A DNA stretch of 64,000 bases from Lentilitoribacter sp. Alg239-R112 (GTDB lineage Bacteria > Pseudomonadota > Alphaproteobacteria > Rhizobiales > Rhizobiaceae), in assembly GCF_900537175.1 (NCBI RefSeq), contig NZ_LS999834.1, positions 63,473 through 127,472 on the forward strand, read 5' to 3'. The notes beneath the pieces were generated by a model. That model saw nothing but the letters and a program-made list of their open reading frames with translations. It had not been told where the DNA came from and searched no databases. Both the position numbers and the translations under genes were made by a program. How positions within the stretch are numbered: position 1 is the first letter of the stretch; the number at the start of each line of letters is the position of its first letter. This document shows, one piece after another, positions 1 through 8,951 of this stretch.

Positions 1-1
1 A

Positions 2-604
2 GATTGGGCGACGACTTTGCGTGTCGATATTCAGGCTGTTTATGACCGCGACCCCGCATGCAGCCGCTTTTTGCAGCCGCTGTTATATTTCAAGGGCTTT
101 CACGCTGTACAAACGCATCGTTTGGCAAGTTGGATGTGGAATAACGGGCGAGAAGATTTTGCTCTCTATTTGCAATCGCGTTCTTCAGCAATATTCCAAA
201 CGGATATCGATCCTGCTGCGAAAATGGGCAAGGGGATATTCTTCGATCATGCAACCGGAATTGTCGTTGGTCGCACAGCAACAATAGGCGATAATGTGTC
301 TATTCTGCAAAATGTGACGCTTGGCGGAACTGGTAAAGAAGAAGGCGACCGTCACCCTAAAATTGGTTGCGGTGTTTTGATCGGTTCTGGTGCAAAAGTA
401 CTTGGCAATATCAAGGTTGGTGATTGCTCACGCATTGCTGCAGGTTCGGTTGTGCTTAAGGAGGTACCACCAAAAACAACTGTCGCCGGTGTGCCAGCGC
501 GTATTGTGGGTGAGGCGGGTTGCCAAGAGCCTTCTCGCGCCATGGATCAGATTATTAATCCTGCAACGCAAGCTGAAGTTGGCGACAGTGATAAAAATGA
601 TTAA
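2..604 (+). CDS. cysE: Serine O-acetyltransferase, 5'-truncated by window edge
   Basis: Transfers acetyl from acetyl-CoA to L-serine, the first step of cysteine synthesis in the cytoplasm. The reading frame is already open at base 2, and family members are roughly 270 residues, so the first 70 or so residues lie before the window; the in-frame TTG near base 17 is not the real start. Visible parts are the end of the helical domain (VYDRDPAC, FKGFHAVQTHR) and then the left-handed beta-helix of hexapeptide repeats. The two histidines expected at the active site are present in FFDHATG and GDRHPKIG, and the stretch VTLGGTGKEEGDRHP is diagnostic of CysE. The C-terminal tail after VGEAGCQEPSR is short. 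A perfect 7-bp hairpin without a T-run follows the stop. Identification is firm; only the N-terminus is missing. Confidence 0.95.
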   Translation, partial: DWATTLRVDIQAVYDRDPACSRFLQPLLYFKGFHAVQTHRLASWMWNNGREDFALYLQSRSSAIFQTDIDPAAKMGKGIFFDHATGIVVGRTATIGDNVSILQNVTLGGTGKEEGDRHPKIGCGVLIGSGAKVLGNIKVGDCSRIAAGSVVLKEVPPKTTVAGVPARIVGEAGCQEPSRAMDQIINPATQAEVGDSDKND

Positions 605-668
605 TCACGGGCTCTGTTTCTAAATAACGTTGATGTAGGTCAATTTAGACTTTGAATGTAGCTCATCT

Positions 669-688
669 CGTGGCAATAAGCTGCCACG
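669..688 (+). other. Hairpin between cysE and the DUF3126 gene
   Basis: Perfect 7-bp inverted repeat CGTGGCA / TGCCACG with a 6-base loop. No T-tract follows, so it may be a weak terminator, a processing site or a 5' hairpin of the next mRNA just upstream of its ribosome binding site. Confidence 0.35.
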
Positions 689-709
689 AATCTTAAATGG
701 AGAATACTC

Positions 710-913
710 GTGAATCCTGACGAAATTAAAAAGCTCGACGATTACTTAAAACGCGTTCTAAACCCCACCATCGAAGTGCGTGCTCGCCCTAAGAAAGACG
801 ATTCTGCTGAGGTATATGCAGGGGACGAATTTATTGGCGTGATCTATCTCGATGATGAAGATGGCGATCGTTCATTTAACTTCTCAATGGCGATTCTCGA
901 CGTTGATCTTTAG
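710..913 (+). CDS. DUF3126 family small protein
   Basis: A 67-residue acidic cytoplasmic protein matching, from memory, the alphaproteobacterial DUF3126 family, which has no known function. It starts at GTG with a GGAG ribosome binding site 5-6 bases upstream (AAATGGAGAATACTC). There is no signal peptide or membrane segment. The sequence opens with a charged helix (EIKKLDDYLKRVL) followed by beta-rich stretches (TIEVRARPKK, EVYAGDEFIGVIYLDDEDGDRSFNF), consistent with a small single domain. It is followed at once by a strong rho-independent terminator, so it probably ends its own transcription unit, perhaps begun at cysE. Family membership is fairly sure; function is unknown. Confidence 0.8.
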   Translation: MNPDEIKKLDDYLKRVLNPTIEVRARPKKDDSAEVYAGDEFIGVIYLDDEDGDRSFNFSMAILDVDL

Positions 914-928
914 ATCATGTTTAAAAGT

Positions 929-951
929 CGGGGCGAAACGCCCCGGTTTTT
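929..951 (+). terminator. Rho-independent terminator after the DUF3126 gene
   Basis: GC-rich stem CGGGGCG / CGCCCCG with an AAA loop followed by TTTTT. It lies 15 bases after the stop codon. Confidence 0.9.
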
Positions 952-1164
952 AGGCACAAGGATGACTATTTCCCTTAGTTTTCCACACCATTAAACATAA
1001 TTAAATTTTTTAAAATAGTTTAATCGATTTAGTGCTGGCGCCATCTTAAAATATATGGATAGAAGACGGCAAGCTCGGATCTTCATCGTAAATCTGTATA
1101 TGTAACAGTCAGTAAGATCTTGTAAAACTGCACAAATGTGCTCACGAGATGGAGAATAAATATC

Positions 1165-2145
1165 ATGGCGGATACCGATTTGGATCTTGACCGCGTTTTA
1201 TCAATTGAGATTGCACGCGTGACAGAGCGCGCTGCGGTAGCTGCTGCAAAGCTTCGTGGCCGTGGTGACGAAAAAGCTGCTGACCAAGTGGCAGTCGATG
1301 CCATGCGTACAGAATTGAACAAGCTGGATATCAACGGCACAATCGTTATCGGGGAAGGCGAACGCGACGAAGCGCCAATGCTTTATATCGGCGAAGAGGT
1401 TGGCACTAAAAATGGCCCACATCTGGATATTGCACTTGACCCGCTTGAAGGCACAACGATCTGCGCTAAAAATATGCCTAATTCATTGGCTGTGATTGCG
1501 TTTGCCAACAAAGGCAACCTTTTATATGCACCCGATGTTTATATGGATAAGATTGCGATTGGTCCGGGTTATCCTGAGGGCACAGTTTCAATTGATGCAA
1601 CACCTGCAGAAAACCTTGCAGCTGTCGCAAAAGCTAAAGGCGTTGAAATTGGTCAGGTTTGCGCGTGTATTTTGGATCGTCCACGGCATGCAAAACTCAT
1701 TGCCGAAGTTCGCGAATGTGGTGCTGCGGTTCGTCTGATTGGTGATGGTGATGTTGCAGGCGTGATTTACACAACAGATTCAGACGAAACAGGTATTGAT
1801 ATTTATATGGGTACTGGCGGCGCACCAGAAGGTGTGCTGGCGGCAGCTGCACTTCGTTGTACTGGTGGTCAGATGCAGGGGCGCTTGCTGTTTAAAAACC
1901 AAGATCAAATTGATCGTGCAGCAACCATGGGTGTTAAAGATCCAAACAAAGTCTACCAGCTTGAAGAACTTGCCAGTGGTGATGTCATGTTTGCCGCAAC
2001 GGGCGTGACTGATGGCGATATGCTTGATGGCGTTCGCTTTAGGGGTGAATCTATTTCAACCCATACATTTGTAATGCGCTCTTCAACAGGCACAGTTCGC
2101 GAAATTAAAGCGACACACCGCCTGGGTGGAGATAAGTTCGCCTAA
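1165..2145 (+). CDS. glpX: Class II fructose-1,6-bisphosphatase
   Basis: Hydrolyses fructose-1,6-bisphosphate to fructose-6-phosphate in gluconeogenesis. The 326-residue product has the GlpX signatures VIGEGERDEAPMLYIGEEVG (residues about 58-77) and DPLEGTTICAKN, which contribute the metal-binding acidic residues, plus GDGDVAGVIY and MGTGGAPEGVLAAAAL further on. The chosen ATG has GATGGAG 9 bases upstream and gives an N-terminus (MADTDLDLDRVLSIEIARVTE) that matches the family; an in-frame start 27 bases earlier would add residues with no family match. In related genomes glpX sits between homoserine dehydrogenase and recJ, and recJ is indeed the next gene here, although a strong terminator separates them. 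No oddities were seen. Confidence 0.95.
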   Translation: MADTDLDLDRVLSIEIARVTERAAVAAAKLRGRGDEKAADQVAVDAMRTELNKLDINGTIVIGEGERDEAPMLYIGEEVGTKNGPHLDIALDPLEGTTICAKNMPNSLAVIAFANKGNLLYAPDVYMDKIAIGPGYPEGTVSIDATPAENLAAVAKAKGVEIGQVCACILDRPRHAKLIAEVRECGAAVRLIGDGDVAGVIYTTDSDETGIDIYMGTGGAPEGVLAAAALRCTGGQMQGRLLFKNQDQIDRAATMGVKDPNKVYQLEELASGDVMFAATGVTDGDMLDGVRFRGESISTHTFVMRSSTGTVREIKATHRLGGDKFA

Positions 2146-2175
2146 GGAACAGCAAATCAATTTGTTGCATTTACC

Positions 2176-2210
2176 AACAGGCCTCATTATCAATGAGGCC
2201 TGTTTTGTTT
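2176..2210 (+). terminator. Rho-independent terminator after glpX
   Basis: Perfect 11-bp stem CAGGCCTCATT / AATGAGGCCTG with a 3-base loop, extendable by two A-T pairs, followed by TTTTGTTT. It ends 17 bases before the recJ start, so recJ must have a promoter inside or very close to it, or rely on readthrough. Confidence 0.9.
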
Positions 2211-2226
2211 CGAAAATTGATATGCA

Positions 2227-4011
2227 ATGTCCGATGATGCTTTCCTAAATGTAGAACAATCGCTTCTGGGCCAGAAATGGGTCGCACGGCTTGATGCGCG
2301 TGGGCAAAATACGGCACTTAATATCGCACAAACTACTGATATCCCAGAAATTATTGCGCGAATTATGGCCGCTCGCAATGTTGCAGCAGAAGAGGCGAGT
2401 AATTTTCTGTCGCCATCCATCCGTGATTTGATGCCAGATCCATCTACCATGACTGATTGTGATACTGGTGCTGAGCGATTGGTACAGGCGATTGGTTTGG
2501 GCGAGCGAGTTGCTATTTTCGGGGATTATGATGTGGATGGGGCCTGTTCATCGGCACTTTTATCCAAGTTTCTCACACACTTTAATGTGCCAAACGAGAT
2601 TTATATACCTGATCGGATCTTTGAGGGTTATGGTCCAAACCCAAATGCCATTGAGGAACTTATTAACAAGGGTGCGCAGCTCATAGTCACTGTTGATTGC
2701 GGTTCCACAAGCTTTGAAGCTTTAGAGAAGGCCAAAGAACTCAATTGCGATGTGGTGATTATCGATCATCATCAAGTCAATGACGAGCTGCCGCCATCCG
2801 TAGCGCTGGTTAATCCCAATCGACAGGATGATTTATCTGGTCTTGGGCATTTATGTGCAGCAGGTGTCGTGTTTATGGTGCTTGTTGCCACGCAAAGGCT
2901 GCTGCGCCAAAGAAAACATGATAAGGCGGCGTCATTTGATCTTCTTGCGCAGCTCGATATAGTGGCGCTTGCAACTGTTTGCGATGTTGTGCCGCTCAAA
3001 ACTCTAAACCGCGCATATGTGGTTAAAGGACTGATTGCAGCGCGCAAAATGCATAATCCCGGCATTGCTGCGCTTATGCGTATTGTTGGCATAGATGGTC
3101 CGCTCACGCCTTATCATTTAGGTTTTTTAATCGGCCCGCGCATTAATGCAGGCGGGCGGATAGGTGATGCAGCGCTTGGTAGCCGCTTACTCACGCTTGA
3201 TGATCCTGAAGAAGCAGACGAAATTGCCCAACACTTGGATAGTCTTAACAAAGAGCGCCAAGCCATGGAAGCTAAAATGCTGGAACAGGCGGAAGCCGAA
3301 GTGATGGCGGAAATGGCATCGGGCGAGGGGCCATCGATAATCATCTCGGCCAATGATGGCTGGCACCCCGGCATTGTGGGCCTTGTGGCGGCGAGGCTTA
3401 AAGAACGCGAACATCGCCCTGCTTTTGCCATCGCATTTGATGCAAATGGCAAAGGATCTGGTTCAGGCCGCTCAATTCCGGGTTTTGATGTAGGCAAAAT
3501 GGTGCGTCAGGCTGTTGATGATGGCCTGCTTGAAAAAGGTGGTGGCCACGCTATGGCTGCGGGCCTGACTGTTCAAAAAGAAAAACTTGGTGAATTGCGC
3601 ACGTATTTTGAGGAATATGCCGCCAAAAATTCTGGAGAAGTAGAGGAAACACGGTCGCTTAAAATAGATGGTGCATTAGCTGCCTCTGGCATGACGGCTG
3701 ATATGGCTGATCTTGTCGAGCGAGCAGGGCCATTTGGTTCTGGCCATTCACAACCAATTTTCGCAATGCCCAATCACCAGCTTAAAGATGCGCGTATTGT
3801 AGGCGCAAATCATGTGAAGCTAACATTCGCTGGTGTAGATGGCGGCAGAATAGATGGTATTGCCTTCCGCGCAGCCGACAATGACATGGGCAAGGCATTC
3901 TTAAATGGCCGCGGCCAAAGCTTCCACGTAGCAGGTTCAATTTCCATCAATTACTGGCGCGGTGCAAAGAGTGTGCAAATTCGTGTGCTTGATGCTGTAC
4001 GGGTGAAGTGA
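2227..4011 (+). CDS. recJ: Single-stranded-DNA-specific 5'-3' exonuclease RecJ
   Basis: Degrades single-stranded DNA 5' to 3' in recombination and mismatch repair. The DHH phosphoesterase motifs appear in order: GDYDVDGACS (about residue 98), VTVDCGSTS, VIIDHHQ (the DHH triad) and LGHLCAAGVVFM; then PRINAGGRIGDAALG. The DHHA1 domain follows with GWHPGIVGLVAARLKER, GSGRSIPGFD and GGGHAMAAGL, and a C-terminal OB-like region (VKLTFAG, DGIAFRA). At 594 residues it is full length for the family. The start ATG is in a leader with no clear Shine-Dalgarno, right after the glpX terminator; an out-of-frame ATG lies 5 bases earlier. Identification is secure. Confidence 0.96.
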   Translation: MSDDAFLNVEQSLLGQKWVARLDARGQNTALNIAQTTDIPEIIARIMAARNVAAEEASNFLSPSIRDLMPDPSTMTDCDTGAERLVQAIGLGERVAIFGDYDVDGACSSALLSKFLTHFNVPNEIYIPDRIFEGYGPNPNAIEELINKGAQLIVTVDCGSTSFEALEKAKELNCDVVIIDHHQVNDELPPSVALVNPNRQDDLSGLGHLCAAGVVFMVLVATQRLLRQRKHDKAASFDLLAQLDIVALATVCDVVPLKTLNRAYVVKGLIAARKMHNPGIAALMRIVGIDGPLTPYHLGFLIGPRINAGGRIGDAALGSRLLTLDDPEEADEIAQHLDSLNKERQAMEAKMLEQAEAEVMAEMASGEGPSIIISANDGWHPGIVGLVAARLKEREHRPAFAIAFDANGKGSGSGRSIPGFDVGKMVRQAVDDGLLEKGGGHAMAAGLTVQKEKLGELRTYFEEYAAKNSGEVEETRSLKIDGALAASGMTADMADLVERAGPFGSGHSQPIFAMPNHQLKDARIVGANHVKLTFAGVDGGRIDGIAFRAADNDMGKAFLNGRGQSFHVAGSISINYWRGAKSVQIRVLDAVRVK

Positions 4012-4075
4012 AACGCAGAGCTATTAAGAACAGAACACGTAACCTAAAATGTGACTTTAAAGAGAGGAGAACAAA

Positions 4076-4330
4076 GTGGAGGATAAATTGCATTCGGGTG
4101 TTCGTGATGAACAATGGCCTAAAGATGTGTATTCCATAAGTTTCGACGATCTAGGCAAATTAGGTGTGAACTATAAAACTAAAAAGCTATATTGGGACGG
4201 TAAAGCTGTAAAAACCACAATTCAATTAGGGGCGAGCGAAAGGACTATCGCGATAGTCGGTATAGCGCTGGTTTTTGCGCAAGCGCTTCATCCGTGGCTA
4301 GTTTCTTACGGCATTGTTCCTGCTGGGTGA
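4076..4330 (+). CDS. Hypothetical small protein with one C-terminal membrane segment
   Basis: Not recognised. The 84-residue product begins at GTG with a very good ribosome binding site (AGAGAGGAGA, 6 bases before the start), which supports a real gene. The N-terminal half is soluble and charged (VRDEQWPKDVYSISFDDL, YKTKKLYWDGKAV), and residues about 56-80 form a single hydrophobic segment (TIAIVGIALVFAQALHPWL), so it is probably tail-anchored in the inner membrane with the N-terminus in the cytoplasm. It stands alone between recJ and a LysE-type exporter, 54 bases before the latter, with no clear terminator between them. No function can be assigned. Confidence 0.7.
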   Translation: MEDKLHSGVRDEQWPKDVYSISFDDLGKLGVNYKTKKLYWDGKAVKTTIQLGASERTIAIVGIALVFAQALHPWLVSYGIVPAG

Positions 4331-4384
4331 TATTAGTTTTAGAATCTTAAATTTGAATCACACTCAAGAAATGTCTGATACAAA

Positions 4385-4975
4385 ATGACCATTGAACAAC
4401 TCCTAGCCTTTTCCCTTTTTGCCTTCGTTTCCTCCATCACACCGGGGCCAAACAATTTAATGTTGCTGACATCAGGCGTTAACTATGGTGTAAAGCGCAC
4501 GATACCGCACGCTCTGGGCATAGGTTCCGGTTTTTTTGTGCTTTTGTTCTGTACGGGGCTTGGTCTGATCAAATTGTTTGATCTCTATCCAGTGTCATAC
4601 ACAGTTTTAAAAGTTTTATGTGTGATCTATATGTTTTGGTTGGCCTGGAAAATTTTGCAATCTGGCAGACCTCAGACGGGAGATGAAGCTGCAAAACCCA
4701 TCACCTTTATGGAAGCTGCGCTATTTCAATGGGTAAATCCCAAAGCATGGGCAATGGCAATCACGGCTTTCAGCGTATATGCACCAAGTCTGGATTTTTG
4801 GATTGTTATTCTTGTTTCTGTGGTTTTCGTTATCGTCAACGTGCCATCTGTTGGCACCTGGGTTATCCTTGGCGTTAACTTCCGCCGTTTTCTATCTACC
4901 GATCAACGGTTAAAAATATTCAATATTATAATGGCGCTGTTATTGATTGCATCACTCTGGCCAATTTTGGCGTAA
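4385..4975 (+). CDS. LysE/RhtB family amino-acid exporter
   Basis: A 196-residue inner-membrane protein with about six hydrophobic segments, the usual size and topology of LysE-family translocators that export amino acids or related metabolites. The family signature TPGPNNLMLLTSGVNYG follows the first membrane segment, and FQWVNPKAWAMAITAF is the typical conserved stretch before the fourth. The substrate cannot be read from the sequence. The gene for a phosphotransferase starts 9 bases after the stop, so the two are likely co-transcribed. Exporter family assignment is strong; the individual substrate is open. Confidence 0.9.
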   Translation: MTIEQLLAFSLFAFVSSITPGPNNLMLLTSGVNYGVKRTIPHALGIGSGFFVLLFCTGLGLIKLFDLYPVSYTVLKVLCVIYMFWLAWKILQSGRPQTGDEAAKPITFMEAALFQWVNPKAWAMAITAFSVYAPSLDFWIVILVSVVFVIVNVPSVGTWVILGVNFRRFLSTDQRLKIFNIIMALLLIASLWPILA

Positions 4976-4984
4976 GGTGATGGC

Positions 4985-5776
4985 ATGATTGGAGATGGTA
5001 ATGAGATACCTCTGTCCGGCGGCAATGTGAATTCATCTGTTGTAAGGGTTGGCGATACAGTTCGGCGTAAGACCAGTTGGCATAGTCCAATCGTGCATCG
5101 ATTTTTAAAACACCTTGAAGTTCAAGGTTTTGAGTACTCTCCGCGGTTTTTGGGTATTGATGAAAAGAAACGGGAAATTCTGTCGTTCATGCCAGGTTCG
5201 TCGGAATTTCCAAAAGGCATGTGGAAGAATGATAAGACTCTTATTGCATCGGCCAAGATGTTGCGAAAATTTCATGACGCATCTGAATCTTTTGGTGAAT
5301 TGGAATCAGCAGATTGGGCATTTACTCATCAAGGCGACACGCCCAATGAAGTTATCTGTCATAATGATTTTGCGCCGTATAACTTGATTTTTGATGGAAA
5401 TGGCACACCGACAGCAATTATCGATTTTGACCTAAGCGGACCCGCGCCCCGATTGCGTGACCTGGCCTATCTAACATATTGGATGGTGCCACTCTCATTT
5501 CAGTCCGATGATATGGGTAGTTTAAGCACAAGCGATCTTGCTATGGGCGGTCAACGCTTGAAAATCATTTGTGCAGCATATGGGACAGATGATTACCTTG
5601 GTTTGTTGGATATGCTTGTAAATGTGCTTATTCATATGGGTGATTATAAAGCTACGGTTAAAATACTCGGTGAGAAGGCTGCTAACAATTTAAAAAACGG
5701 CGGCCATATGGTCCATTGGCAAAAAGAAGCGGAAGCCTTCAAACAAATGCTTCCTAAATTGCGCGCAAACTTCTAA
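4985..5776 (+). CDS. Aminoglycoside-phosphotransferase-fold kinase family protein
   Basis: A 263-residue cytoplasmic protein of the APH/choline-kinase fold. The catalytic loop VICHNDFAPYNLIFD carries the HxDxxxxN pattern, and the metal-binding loop is IIDFDLSGPAPRLRDLAY. The N-terminal lobe is short (VVRVGDTVRRKTSWHSPIVHR) and lacks an obvious glycine-rich loop, as is common in the family. Members phosphorylate antibiotics, choline, ethanolamine, homoserine or sugars; nothing in the sequence tells which, and an antibiotic-resistance role should not be assumed. It lies 9 bases downstream of the LysE-type exporter gene, which suggests one transcript. Confidence 0.85.
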   Translation: MIGDGNEIPLSGGNVNSSVVRVGDTVRRKTSWHSPIVHRFLKHLEVQGFEYSPRFLGIDEKKREILSFMPGSSEFPKGMWKNDKTLIASAKMLRKFHDASESFGELESADWAFTHQGDTPNEVICHNDFAPYNLIFDGNGTPTAIIDFDLSGPAPRLRDLAYLTYWMVPLSFQSDDMGSLSTSDLAMGGQRLKIICAAYGTDDYLGLLDMLVNVLIHMGDYKATVKILGEKAANNLKNGGHMVHWQKEAEAFKQMLPKLRANF

Positions 5777-5833
5777 AAGCGCACAAAAGGTCTTCGTTGG
5801 CCGCGCGCTTACAGATTAAATAAAGGTGTCATT

Positions 5834-6634
5834 ATGCAATTCGCAAATATCAACGGTATTTCACTTCATTATCAGGTCATCGGTGCTCCTGAAGACAAGC
5901 CGACAATGGTGTTCGTAAATTCGCTTGGTTCTGATTTCCGTATATGGCGTGATGTGATTGTTCGTTTGGTGGGTGAAGTTGCAATCATCACGTATGATAA
6001 ACGTGGGCATGGTCTTTCTGACTTGGGGGAAAGTCAAACAATGGATGACCATGTGGCAGATCTGGAAGGTCTGCTCGATCATTTGGGTGTACAACATCCA
6101 ATCATCTGCGGTCTTTCTGTAGGTGGGCTAATTGCGCAAAGCCTTTACCACAAGCGCAAAGATCTTGCTGGCGCATTGATACTTTGTAATACCGGTACGC
6201 ACATAGGTTCCGATGAGATTTGGAACATGCGTATTGAAACGGTTCAAACCAAAGGTCTGTCGCACATTGCCAATGAAGTGATGTCAAAATGGTTTACTCG
6301 CGAATTTCGTGAGGAGAACCCGGCTGAAATTAATGGATATATCAATATGCTGACCCGCACACCGGTTCAGGGCTACATCGGCACTTGTGCTGCAATTCGT
6401 GATTCTGACTTATCCACTCTTGCAGAAGATATTTCCATCCCAACAATTTGCATTGCAGGTGATCAGGATGAGTCCACACCACCAGAATTGATGAAGCAGA
6501 TGGCAAAAACCATTCCTGATGCATTTTATGAAGAGATCAAAGATTGCGGACATATCCCTACTGTGCAGCAACCGGAGTATCTGACTGAAGTCATCAAGTC
6601 TTTCATGGGTAAATTATCGAGAACGGAAGACTAG
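5834..6634 (+). CDS. pcaD: Alpha/beta hydrolase, probable 3-oxoadipate enol-lactonase
   Basis: A 266-residue alpha/beta hydrolase best matching PcaD, which opens 3-oxoadipate enol-lactone in the protocatechuate branch of the beta-ketoadipate pathway. The nucleophile elbow is GLSVGG (Ser95), the acid is in AGDQDESTPP (near Asp212) and the catalytic histidine is His240 in DCGHIPTVQQPE. The opening MQFANINGISLHYQVIG and YDKRGHGLSD fit PcaD. No other pca genes (pcaB, C, G, H, Q) are adjacent, which is unusual because pcaD normally sits in a pca cluster; a related esterase or lactonase is therefore possible. A short 5' region contains AAAGGTG before the ATG. Confidence 0.75.
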   Translation: MQFANINGISLHYQVIGAPEDKPTMVFVNSLGSDFRIWRDVIVRLVGEVAIITYDKRGHGLSDLGESQTMDDHVADLEGLLDHLGVQHPIICGLSVGGLIAQSLYHKRKDLAGALILCNTGTHIGSDEIWNMRIETVQTKGLSHIANEVMSKWFTREFREENPAEINGYINMLTRTPVQGYIGTCAAIRDSDLSTLAEDISIPTICIAGDQDESTPPELMKQMAKTIPDAFYEEIKDCGHIPTVQQPEYLTEVIKSFMGKLSRTED

Positions 6635-6812
6635 GTCAAGAAATGTTCAAAAGGCCAGTTACCGAGATTAAAAGTCTCATTAATTGTTTCTAGTTATATT
6701 TTTGAATTAAAATGCCAATTCTGCGTGTTCATACAGTCTTGCAGCAATTGACATTGCGTATTTTGGGTCTATGAGAGTGGTATTGCACCCTAAAATATGA
6801 TTGGAATGTGGA

Positions 6813-8723
6813 ATGGCCAAGTCGCTCCACGGAAAAGAGACCCAAGCGGTCCTTCGCGAGATACGATTACTTTTTGGCATACCTGATTGGGTATCGACAG
6901 TAACGTGGTCCACCGTGCGCGATGATATATTTGCTGCTATCACGGGTGCAACAATTGTTTTGCCGCAAGGTATCGCTTTTGCGGCCATTGCGGGCCTTCC
7001 GCCAGAGTATGGATTTTATACGGCAATGATCACGCCGATCATCGCTGCATTGTTTGGCTCTTCCTGGCATACGGTATCTGGTCCAACAACAGCGATTTCA
7101 GCGCTAGTGTTTGCAGCTCTTGCTGGCGGACATACGCCGGGCAGTCCTGAATTTATTCAAGCCGTGATATTACTGACATTTCTGGTGGGTATATTCCAGC
7201 TCATATTAGGTATCGCTCATTTGGGAGCCTTGGTCGACTTTGTCTCTCACTCGGTTATGACCGGTTTTATTACGGGCGCTGCGCTGTTAATTGGGCTTAG
7301 TCAGGTTAGGCATGCTATTGGCCTTGATTTACCGCGACCTGAAGAACTCGGCGAGTTTATGATACAACTCTGGGAGCGATGGCCGGAAGCCGATCTTAAT
7401 AGCCTTATTATAGCATTTTCCGCGCTGTCTGTCGGAATAATATCTAAGAAGCTCATGCCGAAGATGCCAAACTATCTCGTGGCGTTAGGCGCTGGCACAG
7501 GTGTATACTACCTTCTCGGTTGGACCGATTTGGATGTAAAAACTGTAGGTGTTATTCCTTCCGTTGTTCCAAGCTTTTCGATGCCTGCATTCAGCTTTGG
7601 TGAAATGCGAGATCTTGCCTCGCCTGCCTTTGCGGTAGCTGTTGTTGGTTTGCTTGAAGCTATGTCCATTTCTCGCGCAATAGGTCTGCGTTCGGGGCAA
7701 GATATCGATGCGAACCGAGAATTCACGGGGCAGGGCTTATCAAATATAACAGGTAGCTTCTTCAACTGTTATCCGGGGTCTGCATCACTTACCCGTAGTG
7801 GGATAAATTATGAAGCAGGTGCGAAAACACCTCTATCAGCTGTCTTTGCAGCGATTTTCCTGCTTATCATCTTGTTGTTTGTTGCAAAGTGGTTTGCCTT
7901 TGTTCCCATTCCTGCGATGGCTGGCGTTATCATCCTTGTGGCGTGGAAGCTTGTTGATGTCAAAGAGATTAGGCACCTCTTCGCAACCAGTAAAACCGAA
8001 GTCTGGATTGCTGGTGTTACATTCGCAGCTTCATTGATGTTCGATCTTGAGTTTGCGATTTATGCCGGTGTTCTTCTTTCTTTGGCTCTTTTCCTAAATA
8101 AGTCATCTCGTCCGCGGATCGCTGTTGGTGCTCCTGACCCAACAACCAAAACACGTAAGTTTACAAATGCAGAACGTGCAAACCTTCCTGAGTGTCCACA
8201 ATTGGTGATGGCACGGGTCGATGGTCCATTATATTTCGGTTCCGTCGAATTTGTTCGCCGTAAATTTCGCCATATCGAGCATGAAAGACCTGAACAAAAG
8301 CATATGATGCTTATTGTTAAGGGGATTGGTGAAGTTGATCTACCAGGTGGCGAATTGCTTATCGAAGAAGCACAACGCCGCCACAAGCGCGGCGGTTCGT
8401 TCCACCTTCAAACAACAACGCCACGCACAATCAGCAAACTTGGACGATTTAAGGTTATGGAAGCGCTCACCAAGCACCATATCCATCTGAGTAAGGGGGA
8501 AGCGATCGCGGAGATCGTTCCGATGTTGGATGATGATATTTGTGCAAACTGTACAGCGCGGATTTTCCATGAATGTGCAGGTCGCCCGAATAATAATCGC
8601 GATAAGAAGCCTGATCATGTGCAAGCGATGAATACGCTTTCATCTACCGAAGATAATATTGGCGACTCAACGCTCGTTGTAAATGCCAAGATGCAATCTC
8701 AATCTGAAAAAGATGATCTCTAA
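6813..8723 (+). CDS. SulP family anion permease with C-terminal STAS domain
   Basis: An inner-membrane SulP/SLC26-type transporter, probably for sulfate or another anion such as bicarbonate, about 636 residues. The membrane core (residues about 45-440) begins with the signature GATIVLPQGIAFAAIAGLPPEYG and contains the long run of hydrophobic segments expected for 12-14 helices; AISRAIGLRSGQDID-like motifs and YPGSASLTRSGIN mark the central region. A STAS-like regulatory domain follows (about 470-560). After it is a short tail with three cysteines (DDDICANCTARIFHEC) that could bind a metal. The start is uncertain: ATG preceded closely by GGA was chosen, but an in-frame TTG lies 12 bases upstream. 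It seems to be a single-gene unit. Confidence 0.88.
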   Translation: MAKSLHGKETQAVLREIRLLFGIPDWVSTVTWSTVRDDIFAAITGATIVLPQGIAFAAIAGLPPEYGFYTAMITPIIAALFGSSWHTVSGPTTAISALVFAALAGGHTPGSPEFIQAVILLTFLVGIFQLILGIAHLGALVDFVSHSVMTGFITGAALLIGLSQVRHAIGLDLPRPEELGEFMIQLWERWPEADLNSLIIAFSALSVGIISKKLMPKMPNYLVALGAGTGVYYLLGWTDLDVKTVGVIPSVVPSFSMPAFSFGEMRDLASPAFAVAVVGLLEAMSISRAIGLRSGQDIDANREFTGQGLSNITGSFFNCYPGSASLTRSGINYEAGAKTPLSAVFAAIFLLIILLFVAKWFAFVPIPAMAGVIILVAWKLVDVKEIRHLFATSKTEVWIAGVTFAASLMFDLEFAIYAGVLLSLALFLNKSSRPRIAVGAPDPTTKTRKFTNAERANLPECPQLVMARVDGPLYFGSVEFVRRKFRHIEHERPEQKHMMLIVKGIGEVDLPGGELLIEEAQRRHKRGGSFHLQTTTPRTISKLGRFKVMEALTKHHIHLSKGEAIAEIVPMLDDDICANCTARIFHECAGRPNNNRDKKPDHVQAMNTLSSTEDNIGDSTLVVNAKMQSQSEKDDL

Positions 8724-8912
8724 ATCGTATCTTTGTAGTCTTTTTGTGTTCTGAATCGAGCTAGTTTCAATTCTGCTGATTTTTCAGTTAATTATTTTCA
8801 GTAAATCCTTTGAAAAATATGTGGTTTTTCCGCATTCGCAATTGATTTGGCGTATGCTCAAAAATAGTTTCATATAAATGTCACTTTTTTTCAAAAAAAT
8901 GCAAAAAACACC

Positions 8913-8941
8913 TTGCTTGAATCAATTCCTCTTACTATAAG
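8913..8941 (+). promoter_or_regulatory. Sigma-70 promoter of tRNA-Glu
   Basis: TTGCTT and TATAAG separated by 17 bases, ending 10 bases before the tRNA. The CTTG-type -35 box is typical of strong alphaproteobacterial stable-RNA promoters. The preceding 190 bases after the SulP gene are AT-rich and hold nothing else I can identify. Confidence 0.7.
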
Positions 8942-8951
8942 GCGCGTGTGT

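Noticed and set aside
4985..5776. Aminoglycoside resistance gene
   Set aside because: Only the general kinase fold is visible; no features specific to antibiotic-modifying enzymes, and the context is a metabolite exporter.
6635..6812. Riboswitch upstream of the SulP gene
   Set aside because: The region is short and AT-rich; I could not find a conserved aptamer core or a switching terminator.
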